Source of the DNA: Littorina saxatilis
Taxonomy: Eukaryota; Mollusca; Gastropoda; Littorinimorpha; Littorinidae
DNA length: 64,000 bases
Direction: 5' to 3'
NCBI RefSeq assembly: GCF_037325665.1
Contig: NC_090246.1
Location: 92,814,780 to 92,878,779 of the forward strand
Each line of letters starts with the position of its first letter. Position 1 is the first letter of the stretch. Below are positions 33,511 through 45,441 of the stretch, piece after piece. Under the pieces are notes generated by a model. The model was not told where the DNA came from. It searched no databases and saw only the letters and a list, made by a program, of their open reading frames with translations. A program made the translations under genes and the position numbers.

Positions 33511-35610
33511 GCGGGTCCTGCACGCGACGCATATACTAAACTTGAAAACAGCGGGTCCTGCACGCGACGCATATACTAAACTTGAAAACAGCGGGTCCTG
33601 CACGCGACGCATATACTAAACTTGAAAACAGCGGGTCCTGCACGGGACGCATATACTAAACTTGAAAACAGCGGGTCCTGCACGGGACGCATATACTAAA
33701 CTTGAAAACAGCGGGTCCTGCACGGGACGCATATACTAAACTTGAAAACAGCGGGTCCTGCACGGGACGCATATACTAAACTTGAAAACAGCGGGTCCTG
33801 CACGCGACGCATATACTAAACTTGAAAACAGCGGGTCCTGCACGGGACGCATATACTAAACTTGAAAACAGCGGGTCCTGCACGGGACGCATATACTAAA
33901 CTTGAAAACAGCGGGTCCTGCACGCGACGCATATACTAAACTTGAAAACAGCGGGTCCTGCACGGGACGCATATACTAAACTTGAAAACAGCGGGTCCTG
34001 CACGGGACGCATATACTAAACTTGAAAACAGCGGGTCCTGCACGGGACGCATATACTAAACTTGAAAACAGCGGGTCCTGCACGGGACGCATATACTAAA
34101 CTTGAAAACAGCGGGTCCTGCACGGGACGCATATACTAAACTTGAAAACAGCGGGTCCTGCACGGGACGCATATACTAAACTTGAAAACAGCGGGTCCTG
34201 CACGGGACGCATATACTAAACTTGAAAACAGCGGGTCCTGCACGCGACGCATATACTAAACTTGAAAACAGCGGGTCCTGCACGGGACGCATATACTAAA
34301 CTTGAAAACAGCGGGTCCTGCACGGGACGCATATACTAAACTTGAAAACAGCGGGTCCTGCACGGGACGCATATACTAAACTTGAAAACAGCGGGTCCTG
34401 CACGGGACGCATATACTAAACTTGAAAACAGCGGGTCCTGCACGCGACGCATATACTAAACTTGAAAACAGCGGGTCCTGCACGGGACGCATATACTAAA
34501 CTTGAAAACAGCGGGTCCTGCACGGGACGCATATACTAAACTTGAAAACAGCTTGTCCTGCACGGGACGCATATACTAAACTTGAAAACAGCGGGTCCTG
34601 CACGCGACGCATATACTAAACTTGAAAACAGCGGGTCCTGCACGCGACGCATATACTAAACTTGAAAACAGCGGGTCCTGCACGCGACGCATATACTAAA
34701 CTTGAAAACAGCGGGTCCTGCACGGGACGCATATACTAAACTTGAAAACAGCGGGTCCTGCACGCGACGCATATACTAAACTTGAAAACAGCGGGTCCTG
34801 CACGCGACGCATATACTAAACTTGAAAACAGCGGGTCCTGCACGCGACGCATATACTAAACTTGAAAACAGCGGGTCCTGCACGGGACGCATATACTAAA
34901 CTTGAAAACAGCGGGTCCTGCACGGGACGCATATACTAAACTTGAAAACAGCGGGTCCTGCACGCGACGCATATACTAAACTTGAAAACAGCGGGTCCTG
35001 CACGGGACGCATATACTAAACTTGAAAACAGCGGGTCCTGCACGGGACGCATATACTAAACTTGAAAACAGCGGGTCCTGCACGCGACGCATATACTAAA
35101 CTTGAAAACAGCGGGTCCTGCACGGGACGCATATACTAAACTTGAAAACAGCGGGTCCTGCACGGGACGCATATACTAAACTTGAAAACAGCGGGTCCTG
35201 CACGGGACGCATATACTAAACTTGAAAACAGCGGGTCCTGCACGGGACGCATATACTAAACTTGAAAACAGCGGGTCCTGCACGGGACGCATATACTAAA
35301 CTTGAAAACAGCGGGTCCTGCACGGGACGCATATACTAAACTTGAAAACAGCGGGTCCTGCACGGGACGCATATACTAAACTTGAAAACAGCGGGTCCTG
35401 CACGGGACGCATATACTAAACTTGAAAACAGCGGGTCCTGCACGGGACGCATATACTAAACTTGAAAACAGCGGGTCCTGCACGGGACGCATATACTAAA
35501 CTTGAAAACAGCGGGTCCTGCACGCGACGCATATACTAAACTTGAAAACAGCGGGTCCTGCACGGGACGCATATACTAAACTTGAAAACAGCGGGTCCTG
35601 CACGGGACGC
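33511..35610. repeat. 40-bp tandem satellite, about 52.5 copies
   Basis: The unit begins GCGGGTCCTGCACG, then C or G, GACGC, ATATACTAAACTTGAAAACA. Fifty-three copies of the variable position were read: 16 C and 37 G. The only other change seen is one copy with GCTTGTCC near 34551. The period is constant, with no indels. It lies between the 2.5-kb TIR element and a CRE-repeat copy. Confidence 0.97.
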
Positions 35611-35876
35611 ACTAAATCTGCTGGTCGATGTGAATGCGTGATGTATTGTGTAAAAAATTCCATCTCACACGGCATAAATAGATCCCTGCGCCTTGAGTCC
35701 GAGTCTGGAGATACCATATTTATATGTTTTTTGAATCAGAAAATGATTAAGAATAAGATGAACGTAAATTTGGATCGTTTTATAAAAAAAAAATGTAATT
35801 ACAATTTTCTGATTTAATTTTAAGCCACCAAGCTGAAATGCAATACCGAAGTCCGGCCTTCGTCGATATATATATG

Positions 35877-35907
<31 letters not shown>

Positions 35908-35923
35908 ATGTGTATGTGTGTGT

Positions 35924-35986
<63 letters not shown>

Positions 35987-36722
35987 GATTCAGAGTAAAC
36001 TACTGGACCGATCTTTATGAAACTTTACATGAGAGTTCCTGAGAATGATATCCCCAGATGGGTTTTTTCATTTTTTTTATAAATGTCTTTGATGACGTCA
36101 TATCCGGCTTTTTGTAAAGGATGAGGCGTCACTGTCACACCCTCATTTTTCAATGGATGTGATTGAAATTTTGGCCAAGCAATCTTCGACGAAGGCCGGA
36201 GTTTGGTATTGCATTTCAGCTTGGGGGCTTGGAAATTAATTGATGAGTTTGGTCATTAAAAATCTGAAAATTGTAATTAAAATTATTTTTTTTTATAAAA
36301 CGATCCAAAGATAATTTAATTTTATTCTTCATCATTTTCTGATTCCAAAACCATATATTGTATGTTATATTCCGATTAAAAACAAGCTTTGAAAATTAAA
36401 AATATGAAAATTATGATTAAAATAAAATTTTCGAAATCGATTTAAAAACACTTTCATCTTATGCCTTGTCGGTTCCTGATTCCCAAAACATATAGATATG
36501 ATATGTTTGGATTAAAAACAAGCTTAGAAAGTTAAAAAGAATGGAGATACAGAAAAGCGTGCTATCCTGCTTAGCGCAACCACTACCGTTATATTCTGGC
36601 TCGTCAATTTTAATTTGGACTGACGAGTATACGGTCGTGGTGGAAAAAATGCAGTGCGTTCAGTTTCATTCTGTGAGTTCGACAGCTTGACTAAATGTAG
36701 TAATTTCGCCTCACGCGACTTG
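35611..36722 (+). mobile_element. CRE-repeat family, rearranged copy (D)
   Basis: A segment at about 35735-35862 is in minus orientation (TTTGGATCGTTTTATAAAAA, AAGCTGAAATGCAATACCGA). It is fused through a (GT)n tract (35871-35982) to a plus-orientation body that ends CGCCTCACGCGACTTG. It contains TGACGTCA at 36093-36100. An unrelated piece with GATCCCTGCGCCTTGAGTCC precedes it. Confidence 0.75.
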
Positions 36723-36959
36723 TTATACACTGAAAGTGATCTGTACTGTACACTTTCGAAGACGATACCGACGCAAATTTGCGTGGATACTTTTTACCTG
36801 AAATGACAAATAATGCTTGTTCGGAGGTCTCACAGAACGTCCAAAAGTCCTCCTGGTTTTGGGACCCTCTTAACTACCGCTAAGGGGGTCCTTGTAACCC
36901 CTAACAATTGTTATGGAAGGCCCAGGATCCTCTTGGAAGAGCATCTGTGGGGGGCCCTG

Positions 36960-37085
36960 AATTAAAGATAACATAAGATAAGATAAGATCAGATAAGATT
37001 TCATATAGCCCTGTGAGGTTACCCTCATGTAAATTCGGGCTGCTTTCTCCCTGGGGAAAGCGAGCTGTCATACAGTACGGCACTA
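36960..37085. mobile_element. retroposon 3' end with (AAGAT)n tail, probable
   Basis: ATAAGATAAGATAAGATC is followed by CCTGTGAGGTTACCCTCATG and CTTTCTCCCTGGGGAAAGCG, which resembles a widespread snail LINE/SINE 3' region. Orientation uncertain. Confidence 0.4.
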
Positions 37086-37129
37086 CCTTTTGTGTTTGTT
37101 TGTTTGTTTGTTATTATGTCTTCATGATG

Positions 37130-37685
37130 TGCCCGTTTGAATATACAAATTCTTCCAAATGATATTCCCACCAGGTGTTTTTTTAATTTTGTTATGATTG
37201 CGATGACGTCATATCCGTCTTTTTATAAAAGTTGAGGCGGCACTGTTACGCCCTCATTTCTCAATCAAATTGATTAAAATGTTGGTCAACATTTCTTTGA
37301 TTCAGTCCGGGCTATGTGATTGCATTTCAACTCGGAGGCTTAAGCATTAGTTAATTAGATGGTTCATCACAATTGAGATTAAAATCGAATTCTCGCAGAC
37401 AGATTAAACGGTTGCGTTGTGCTCTTTATGATCTCCTGAATCCAAAAATATGACATATGTTGTGCACATGTTTGGATTGAAAACAAGCTCAAATATCAAG
37501 AACATCGGTTGTATGTAAATTATTTTCACTTGGCTTTAGTTACCGAGACAATGTATCAGCGCTTTCTCGGGCGCGGGGTTTTGGCCAACCTTAGGTTTAC
37601 ATGTCTTGGTAAACTGTGCGTTCAGTTTCATTCTGTGATTTTCACAGATTGGCTAAAAGTATTAATTTTGCTTTCACACAACATG
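37130..37685 (+). mobile_element. CRE-repeat family, old diverged copy (E)
   Basis: Retains GATGACGTCATATCCG (CRE at 37203-37210), GAGGCGGCACTGTTACGCCC, a TGCATTTCAACTCGGAGGCT block and GCGTTCAGTTTCATTCTGTG, but with many substitutions and no (GT)n tract. Confidence 0.7.
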
Positions 37686-37764
37686 AGGCTATCTTCTACA
37701 TGCTAACCTTTAACTGCCTGTGGTTTGATTCTGCTGGTCGGCCTCGTGCACTCCACGCGTGTCA

Positions 37765-38737
37765 TCTAATATAATATAATCTATCTATCTCTACTATATA
37801 TAAAAATGGATGTAAGTGTGTCTGTCTGTGGTCGCCATACCTCTGAGATAGCAAGAGGCAGGAACAAGATGTTGTGCATGCACACTCCCTAGGAGCCGCA
37901 GATGTGCACCTGGGTTTTAGTTTCTTGATTCATTGTTTCCTTTCTCAGATTATGGACCTCCCTATTATTGAATACAGCCTATATAGTGCAAGGCCAGTTC
38001 AATGCCTGGTGTTCACATGTAGTAAGCACATAATGTCAGTGATATTACAGACTCTCTATTGCTCCTATGAGGAGAAGAAATGAAGAAGAGAAAATCAACC
38101 GGATAGTAGAGGAAATGTCTAGAAGCAAAGGGAGGTAACTCTTCTCTTGCAGGCATGCCTGATCAGTCTTTACAGAATATAAAGAGTCAATGTAAGACAT
38201 GCTTCTCAAATATCTAGAACGTTCCTGAGGGAGGGAGATAACTCAAATCAAAGTTATTTTTCAGCAAACAGAGTGTGTTGATGGTAATACTTTTACACTG
38301 TCTCATTCTTATAGAATAAATAGAGTCGAAGTGATAAACTCCCGGGCGAAGCCGGGCCCAAAAGGCTAGTACTATATATCAAAATGGATGTAAGTGTGTG
38401 TGTGTGTGTGTCTGTCTGTCTGTGGTCACCATACCAGAGATTGCAAAAGATAAGCACAAGATATTCTGCATACAAACTGCCCTGGACCCACATATGTGCA
38501 CCTGGGTTTTTAGTTTCTCGAGACATTGTTTCCTTCCTCGGATAATGACCCTCCCCATTAATGAATACAGCCTATAATAGTGCAAGGGAGGTAGGTCATG
38601 CTTTGTTACCCATGGAAGGGAGGTAACTCTTGTCATACCAGCATCCCGTGTCATTCTCATTTCCCCCAAACGTTTGATTTGGAGTTTTTCTTTGAGGGCT
38701 TTGCTAACACCCGGGCGAAGCCGGGCCAGATTGCTAG
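37765..38737 (+). mobile_element. non-autonomous Helitron, split by another Helitron
   Basis: 5' TCTAATATAATATAA (37765, after A) resumes at 38370 as TACTATATATC and ends with hairpin CCCGGGCGAAGCCGGG, then CAGATTG and CTAG (38734-38737) before a T. Confidence 0.65.
37780..38369 (+). mobile_element. non-autonomous Helitron nested in the previous one
   Basis: 5' TCTATCTATCTCTACTATAT; 3' hairpin CCCGGGCGAAGCCGGG, CCAAAAGG and CTAG (38366-38369). The body contains one inverted copy of the ~326-bp unit amplified at 6150-8690, so it belongs to the same family. Confidence 0.75.
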
Positions 38738-38745
38738 TTTATGTA

Positions 38746-38813
38746 TCTCTACTATATATAAAAATGGATGTAAGTGTGTGTGTGTATGTGTGTGTGTGTG
38801 TGTATGTGTGTGT

Positions 38814-38863
<50 letters not shown>

Positions 38864-38865
38864 GT
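38746..38865 (+). mobile_element. Helitron 5' fragment with (GT)n
   Basis: TCTCTACTATATATAAAAAT then GGATGTAAGTGTG and a GT tract; cut off where a TA-element fragment begins. Confidence 0.65.
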
Positions 38866-39247
38866 AATAAGTTTCTTTAGTTTCTTGTTGTGCTTCAAAC
38901 AATGCTATCGTCGAACCAAAACAAATTAATCTGATACATATCTTAATTAGTCTAATCCACACACTCAGTTAAGTTGTGTCGTGTTATCATGTTTTGAAGT
39001 ATGGTGGGTTTTTAACCAAGATTCGCGATGGCCTCATTCGTGATGGCGCACAGGCTCCTAATATAGACCAGTCAGTTATGATTATGTTCTGTATTAAATG
39101 TTTGCTGAATGTCTTTCAAAGCCTATTCGGCCTAACTGTTAGCCTAGTAAAGAGAGAAAACCACCAAGCACAAAATCACACAAACGACTTCGCAAGAAAA
39201 CAAGCTAGTTATCAACATGAAAGAGTTCCAGTAGGAGGCCTTTCCCC
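38866..39247 (+). mobile_element. right-end fragment of the TA-flanked element family
   Basis: Matches 54180-54540 and 55407-55431 (TTTCTTTAGTTTCTTGTTGT, AGGCTCCTAATATAGACCAG, terminus AGGCCTTTCCCC then TA), but lacks the CRE repeat present in the 52813 copy. Confidence 0.75.
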
Positions 39248-40734
39248 TACTTGATTGATTGAGTGAGAACTATTAGTAACTGATGACATATCATATGATC
39301 ATTTTGATGCTACACATGTTGACACGTATATTTTTTTCACGTACATGTATGACTATTTTTAGTCCTTTTGTATAATGTAAAAGTTTTTCTGAACCGCATG
39401 TAAATGAGAGAGTATGTGTGCAAACAGAAAATACAGTTACCATGTTTGTTAAAAAAATAAAATAAAAATAAAATAAAAAAATTTAAATGCCGCGCGGTCT
39501 GTCTGTCCGTACACGTCAGTCTCAGCATCCGTCTGCCGCCGGCTTTGACCGGTGTCACGATTTCATCTTTCGCCTGTGTACATATTTCCCCCTCGATATA
39601 TACTCAAGACTAAAATGTTGTTTCCTGGTAAAATTAAGAAGTGAAATTATCTATGGACGAAAAACATGTCAGTTTCCTGCATGTGAAGAAAATTGGTGGT
39701 GAAATGTAATAGATTTCACCCCCAAAATCGATTTATTCGAAAACGTGTACCGAGTGGTTACGTCCCTTGAGTAAGAAGGGAAACATTTTAGGATGAATCA
39801 AATTTCTAAGTTAAATAAAAAAAAATTGGTTGGACAAATTTGGCCCCATGAATGTAAGGTACACAAGGTCGCTCATCAGTACTATCCAAGGGTGTTTTTT
39901 TGTTCAGTGTAGAGCGGTTTATGCAAGATCAACGAGGCCGAGAATCGAAATATCACCACGGCGAAAGATGAAAATGTCACACCGGTCGGTTTATCTGTCT
40001 GTCTAGCTGGCTGCCAAGGCAAGGCAAAGGACGTAAAGGATGTATTCAAGAAACCCCATGGGATTGCATGAAAAAAAATGAAAAAAAAAGAAATATGCAA
40101 ATGTTTCAACATACGTACATAAGCTTATTCCGATGGGGAAAAAAATAATAACTCAAAAAAATAAATTCCCGGGTTATGATTATATGCAAGTGTAAATATC
40201 AATGCGGAAACAAAACAACAGCTGACTTCAGTATATCATTTTGGCTGGCTGGCTGGCTGGCTGACTGACTGGCTGTGTACCTATCTGTCTGCCTCTCTGA
40301 ACATATTTATGTTTGTTTGCGTCAGTATCTTGGACTGTAAGCTCGCACTATTATATAGACAAATTCAGATTACATGTAGCCACAGGAGTATTTATCTACA
40401 AGATTGATGATCTGCTTGTGATGTAGCCTATAACTTTGTTGCTTTGGCGGCTGAGATGGTGAAACTGACAAAATTAATGAAGTGTGATTAAGTCATTATA
40501 CGGTTTGCAACCGCATCTGACAACCGTGAATTACAAGCAATAAAATGCACACAGTTCAACGACGATTATAAGTTCCCAGTGCCTATGAGTTTTGGAGTTG
40601 TGCCAACCAGAATACCACGCATGCAATATTATTACAGGCGACGTCATTATCGACCAATGGACGCCCAGTAAACAGCATTGCACAACGTTGCAAGTATAGG
40701 ACTTGTATTTCCTGCTTGCATGTATTGTTAGGAA
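39248..40734. other. no gene recognised
   Basis: Contains an (AAAAT)n tract near 39448-39482 and a (GGCT)n/(GACT)n run at 40240-40275. No coding signal. Confidence 0.5.
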
Positions 40735-40817
40735 GGTTCGGTGGCCGAGTGGTTAAGGCGTTGGACTTAAGATCCAATGGATTTATATCCGCGTGGGTTC
40801 GAACCCCACCCGTACCA
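40735..40817 (+). tRNA. tRNA-Leu (anticodon UAA)
   Basis: A complete class II tRNA: D arm GCCGAGTGGTTAAGGC, anticodon stem TTGGA/TCCAA with loop CTTAAGA (anticodon TAA at 40768-40770), a long variable arm with a GGAT/ATCC stem, T arm GTGGG TTCGAAC CCCAC, and discriminator A. There is no intron. A T-run about 5 bases downstream fits a Pol III terminator. The acceptor stem has one U-U mismatch (position 4-69), so a decaying copy cannot be excluded, but everything else matches animal tRNA-Leu(UAA). Confidence 0.9.
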
Positions 40818-41275
40818 GACATTTTTGTTTATATTTTTTTAAACTTAACAGCAAATCTGTCTTTTTGCAAGATGCTGCTGCTACCAACGTGCATATTTGA
40901 AAATGTGTGCAATGAAAATACTCTTCTGAAACCGATTGTGGAATTAAAGTTTAAGGTCTTATCTTATAATGTTAAAAGGAGTCGCAATCGAACAGATATG
41001 AGCAGGGTTTTTTTAGGAGTTTAAAACACGTCCATTTTTTGCATGTGCTCTTCGTCTGAAAGGTGCTGTTTGGCAAGCGATAAGTTATTATGGCCAACGC
41101 TTATGTTTAGATAAACGCTCTGCGTTTTAAAACTAGTAGAACGGGAATTAGCATATTATAATGTATATCGGAAACCCTTCAATCGTATCGCTTTTCGCTT
41201 ATCTGAATCAATGGGCTAGATAGATGTAGGAAAAATATGTAGTGGCATTCTGTAGAGTACAGTGCATGAAAATAA
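40818..41275. other. no gene recognised
   Basis: Non-coding DNA downstream of the tRNA. Confidence 0.5.
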
Positions 41276-41318
41276 CACACACTCACACACACACATACAC
41301 ACACACACACACACACAC

Positions 41319-41379
<61 letters not shown>

Positions 41380-41398
41380 TACACACACACACTCGGTC
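41276..41398. repeat. (CA)n microsatellite
   Basis: CA tract with TAACA and CACT interruptions. Confidence 0.95.
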
Positions 41399-41424
41399 AC
41401 TCACGCACACACTCATACACTTAT

Positions 41425-41870
41425 CTTTTGCTCAGTCCCAACCCCCTCGTATATTCATTCACAAACATCACATATTACTTCAATTCATCTCGACTTATAA
41501 AATACTCACAATCTTCTCATATACATTTCATTTTCCAATATAATTGTCAAATCGTATCTATCACCATATTTATATTTACTCTTACACATTTTTGCAATCA
41601 TAATAATGTGATTAATTACCTTATTATTTTGGCTTTTATTACTGGGTTGATAACCAAACAAAACTTTGTGTTCTGAGAGGTGCACATTTAATCCTGTGTT
41701 CCTAAAAATATAATGACCAACATTTTTCCCAAAAAATCTCAACTTCTTACAGTTAAAAAAAACAAAGTGTTCAACATAATCAACGTAATTACAAAATGTA
41801 CATAATTTAGTTTCTTCATACACTTCTCTTATTTTGCTCCAAATATTCAACGCTGCTTGTTCAAATATTT
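41425..41870 (-). mobile_element. LINE ORF2 C-terminal fragment
   Basis: The minus-strand frame reads KIREVYEETKLCTFCNYV then VEHFVFFNCKKLRFFGK, a C-x2-C...H-x5-C knuckle typical of the C-terminus of L1-like and related LINE reverse transcriptases. About 114 codons remain open; the reverse transcriptase core is not present. Confidence 0.6.
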
Positions 41871-42740
41871 ATTAGCTGAGGTTTAGCTGAGGTCATTTTA
41901 ATCGTGTCAATTGTGAGGAGAAAATATTTTTCGTGCGCCTATGGGTCAATCCTGCGCGACGCATTGACAACACCCCGTGTACACTCAATACGGGTACTTG
42001 CGTGTACTCAGGCGAAGAACACACTGGTTACACAGGTAGCTTAAAGGCAAGACGACGTGAGCGTGCACGCTTTGGCCGGCATTTTGACACAAAAGCAGAC
42101 GGCTGGGTAGTTTTTTTCCGTGGACTGAAACTGCAACCACTATAATTATGTCGTCGTAAAATCGGGTGGACTGTTTCAACCATTACACCTTGAGAAAGCA
42201 GAAAAATGAATACACTTTGTGATGGTCGTCAAAAGGATGAAACTACGCAGCGTTGAGATCAATGAATAAGTGTAACGCTGAAAAATTGCTGTGTTTTGGT
42301 GAATAGGTGTGTGACACACGGAAACAGCCTGGCGTGGAACGGATTAGCCTACCCACTACAGATTACACAGCACTACATGACCACAGCGTGACGGTAATGA
42401 TTAAGGCTGTTTAACAAATCACACACTGAAGAGGAAATAGAATGTTGTGTGAGAGTTGAACTGACACACCTGTAGTACTGATCGAGTTGAGCTCGAGTCT
42501 TGTGTCGAATGTGCCGACACACAGGTGAAAGAAAGGTGTACCGTATTTGATTTTGTTCGCTGTGTGGGACTGAGATCGAAGCGGGTGTGTTTGGTTTGTC
42601 ATTCTGCTGTTGAGGATTCCTGTTATTATGGAGTAGCTTGCATCGGTTATTGGACTTTTCAGGTGAGTAATCTGTAGCCACCGATGGTAAAATCTGTTGG
42701 CTGTTCAATATGATGAGTTGTGTTGTTGTTCGAGGCTCTG
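41871..42740. other. no gene recognised; possible splice donor at 42661
   Basis: Non-coding or untranslated DNA. The only splice-like signal is described under the possible UGT first exon. Confidence 0.4.
42600..42660 (+). other. possible non-coding first exon end for UGT copy 2
   Basis: TTTTCAG followed by gtgagt at 42661 is a strong splice-donor match, about 5.2 kb upstream of the acceptor at 47814 and in the right orientation. No ORF is implied and the exon start is arbitrary. It could equally belong to nothing. Confidence 0.2.
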
Positions 42741-42749
42741 TGTGTTTCA

Positions 42750-42865
42750 GTGTGTGTGTGTGTGTGTGTGTGTTTCTGTGGGTGTGTGTGTGTGTGTTTG
42801 TGCGCGCGCGAATGTGCGTGTGTTTGCCTCAGTGAGTATGTGTGAGAGTGTGTGTGCGTGCGCGC

Positions 42866-42904
<39 letters not shown>

Positions 42905-42968
42905 CGTGCGTGCGTGTGTGTGTGTACGTGTGTGTGTGCGCGAATGTGTGTGTGTGTGTTTGCCTCAG

Positions 42969-43012
<44 letters not shown>
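42750..43012. repeat. (GT)n/(GC GT)n and (TA)n microsatellites
   Basis: GT and GCGT runs to 42961, then a TA tract at 42971-43012. Confidence 0.93.
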
Positions 43013-43017
<5 letters not shown>

Positions 43018-43020
43018 TCC

Positions 43021-43907
43021 CCCCTCTGCTTCTTTACCTCTGTAAACTTGTAGGGGTAGTTATTTTTCGATAATGACCCAGCAACCAAACAAATAACGAC
43101 CCAGCAACAGCCTGAATCCTCGATAGTGCAATGGGTTGAGAGGTTGTTCTGTTTCGGTACTACTTTTTGCGACTGAAAAGTTCAGAACGCTCTAATGTAC
43201 GAAGTATACATCTCTGGAGCAAACAATACAAACATACCGCATTTAAATTAACAACTACAGGCCTGAACACATGAATCTCCATATAAAATCCATGAGTTCG
43301 GTTGTTTTCTGAATCTCATCTGCCGTGCCGGCTGAAGCCGTTCATCACAAGCAATTTCCCAAGGCAAGTAACTCATACTTTGTCTAGCGACAAGAGTAGT
43401 TCCCCTTCTTTTCACTCAGTTCCTTCGACAACAGACTGCAATCCGACGGTCAGTTTTCAACAATATTTCATTTAATAAACAGATCACACGCAACCAAATG
43501 CACACATCTCATCAATTTAAACAACATAAAGGGGTTTCATACACTATTTTCCCCGGAAAACTGAACTTCATACAGTTTTTAACGTTGGAACACGGGTGCA
43601 AAAGTTCGTCTGCTAGTCCCATTTGACGAAAAAACATTACCCTAAGCGATACCAAAACATATACAGAACACACAATATCTGCCTTTGCCGCCACAGCAGA
43701 ATAACAGCATATCTGTGTACTTGATTTTAGCCTAAAATAGGAAAACTGACAAGAAGTGTTAACAGAATGGAATGATTTGCACGGAACTATACAACCGCGC
43801 ATTAATCGATCGCCTGCGCAGGTTGACTGGTTGAGAGAATAGGATTCGATCAAACTTTCGCAAAAAAACTCCTCTTTTCTTTGAATAACTGAAGAAAGGA
43901 GGAATAA
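43021..43907. other. no gene recognised
   Basis: A 161-codon minus-strand frame spans 43512-43997 but runs into the hairpin MITE and has no known domain. Confidence 0.45.
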
Positions 43908-44054
43908 AGAGGTTACACACCTCGTCTCAGTGATTATCAAAAATAATGGTCTCAGTTCGCGGTCATGAAAAAGCTCGCTAAAGCTCGCATTTTTCATGAT
44001 CCGCTAACTTCGACCATTATTTTTGATAATCACTGAGACTCGGCATGTAACCTC

Positions 44055-44055
<1 letters not shown>
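43908..44055. mobile_element. near-perfect hairpin MITE, 148 bp
   Basis: AGAGGTTACA...TGTAACCTCT ends. Arms pair along GTCTCAGTGATTATCAAAAA and ATAATGGTC, and through TCATGAAAAA near a GCTCGC loop. Confidence 0.7.

Positions 44056-44056
<1 letters not shown>

Positions 44057-44092
<36 letters not shown>
44057..44092. repeat. (TA)n microsatellite between two hairpins
   Basis: Pure TA tract. Confidence 0.95.
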
Positions 44093-44095
<3 letters not shown>

Positions 44096-44096
44096 A

Positions 44097-44260
44097 GGTT
44101 ACAACACGAGTGGTTTTTTATATGGCTTGTATTTCAGTCAAGACCCAGCGGATGAATATCATCGGGAGACACGAGCCTCTGGCGAGTGGCTCTCGATTGA
44201 TATTCCCGCTGGGTCTTGACTGAAATACAAGCCATATAAAAAACCACGAGTGTTGTAATC
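44097..44260. mobile_element. near-perfect hairpin MITE, 164 bp
   Basis: Arms pair from GGTTACAACAC through GTGGTTTTTTATATGGCTTG and TATTTCAGTCAAGACCCAGC. The loop is at about 44165-44195. The outermost GTTACA is shared with the neighbouring hairpin but the stems differ. Confidence 0.7.
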
Positions 44261-45382
44261 TGTATATCCCATTCTACCATCAAACACAAAGTGTAGACTA
44301 CTAGCGGCACTGTTGCGATCTGTGCAGGGTAAAACTGTTGCCAGCGAGACTTAGCCCTTTTGCAACCTTAAACTAAGTGACCGTCGCTGAAAAAATAAAA
44401 CGAATGAGTGCATCGATAAGTACGCGGTAACACTACTTTCAGACCATTTAAAAGCTTTAAGTAAAGGTTCATAAGTTGCAAGAAAGTAATGAAGTCGAAT
44501 AGAAATTAATTTAGTTGAAGCGCACAATTCTTTTGTTTTGCGTTTCAGGTCGGCAGAACGGGCGAAACGGGTTTGGGACCCATTTGGCTTACTCGATTCA
44601 GAATCGATTCCACGTTGTTTTTCTCGAACGTGTGTAATTAGGCTTATTGACAGAGAAGCAAATTTTAGGGAACAAATATGTAGGTTTAGATTTAACCATT
44701 TGCTCCCTATTTGAAATGTATCTACGTGATAAACTGTTTTGCGAGTGTGTTTGCATGGATGAACTTAAACTGGTATGGGTGTGAAGAAAACGCGACCGAC
44801 ACGTCTGTCACCGCCGATTGATTGCATTTTGAAGGAATATGACTGGATTACGGAAAAATATGTGGACTTACTGCAGAGCCAGGCAAAAGAGTAGACTTGC
44901 TCGCAAAACACGTGAAACAGCCGATGTTTGATAGCTGAAGGCGCACACCAAAACACACTACCGACAGATTCTCAAAAGTCGTCTGCTAACGATGCAAGGG
45001 GAGGGTACTCGTGTTTTTGTTTTGGTTCGCTAGCATCTGGTTATCTTGTAAGTTGAATGTTCGTTTTTTTCGACCTGCATTGCTTTCATAATGAAAGAAA
45101 CTTTTGCTTATTGCATCTCATACATCAGATCAGTTCTGAGATTCATTTTTGCGTGCAACTGATATGGTTTTCTGAGCCGTGCAATACGATTTTAGAACTT
45201 CATACAAATGTGTCACATTGTTCGGCGCGAGGTCAAAGGTCGGGAGGAAAGTAGTCCTTTGCCCAAATCGGAATCTGCACTATCATATATTTTTTGGAGT
45301 CCATGATGTATTTATTGAGCTATAAAAATACAACATATATACCCATACTGAAGTAACAGAGACAAAGAAGGGAGGTCATGGG
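44261..45382. other. no gene recognised
   Basis: Non-coding spacer. Confidence 0.5.

Positions 45383-45439
<57 letters not shown>
45383..45439. repeat. (AT)n-(GT)n microsatellite
   Basis: AT tract passing into GT tract. Confidence 0.95.

Positions 45440-45441
<2 letters not shown>

Noticed and set aside
33511-35610. CRISPR-like regular array
   Set aside because: Units abut with no spacers and all positions repeat; it is a satellite in an animal genome.
43512-43997. 161-codon minus-strand frame
   Set aside because: Runs into a hairpin element, has low-information sequence and no splice or domain support.
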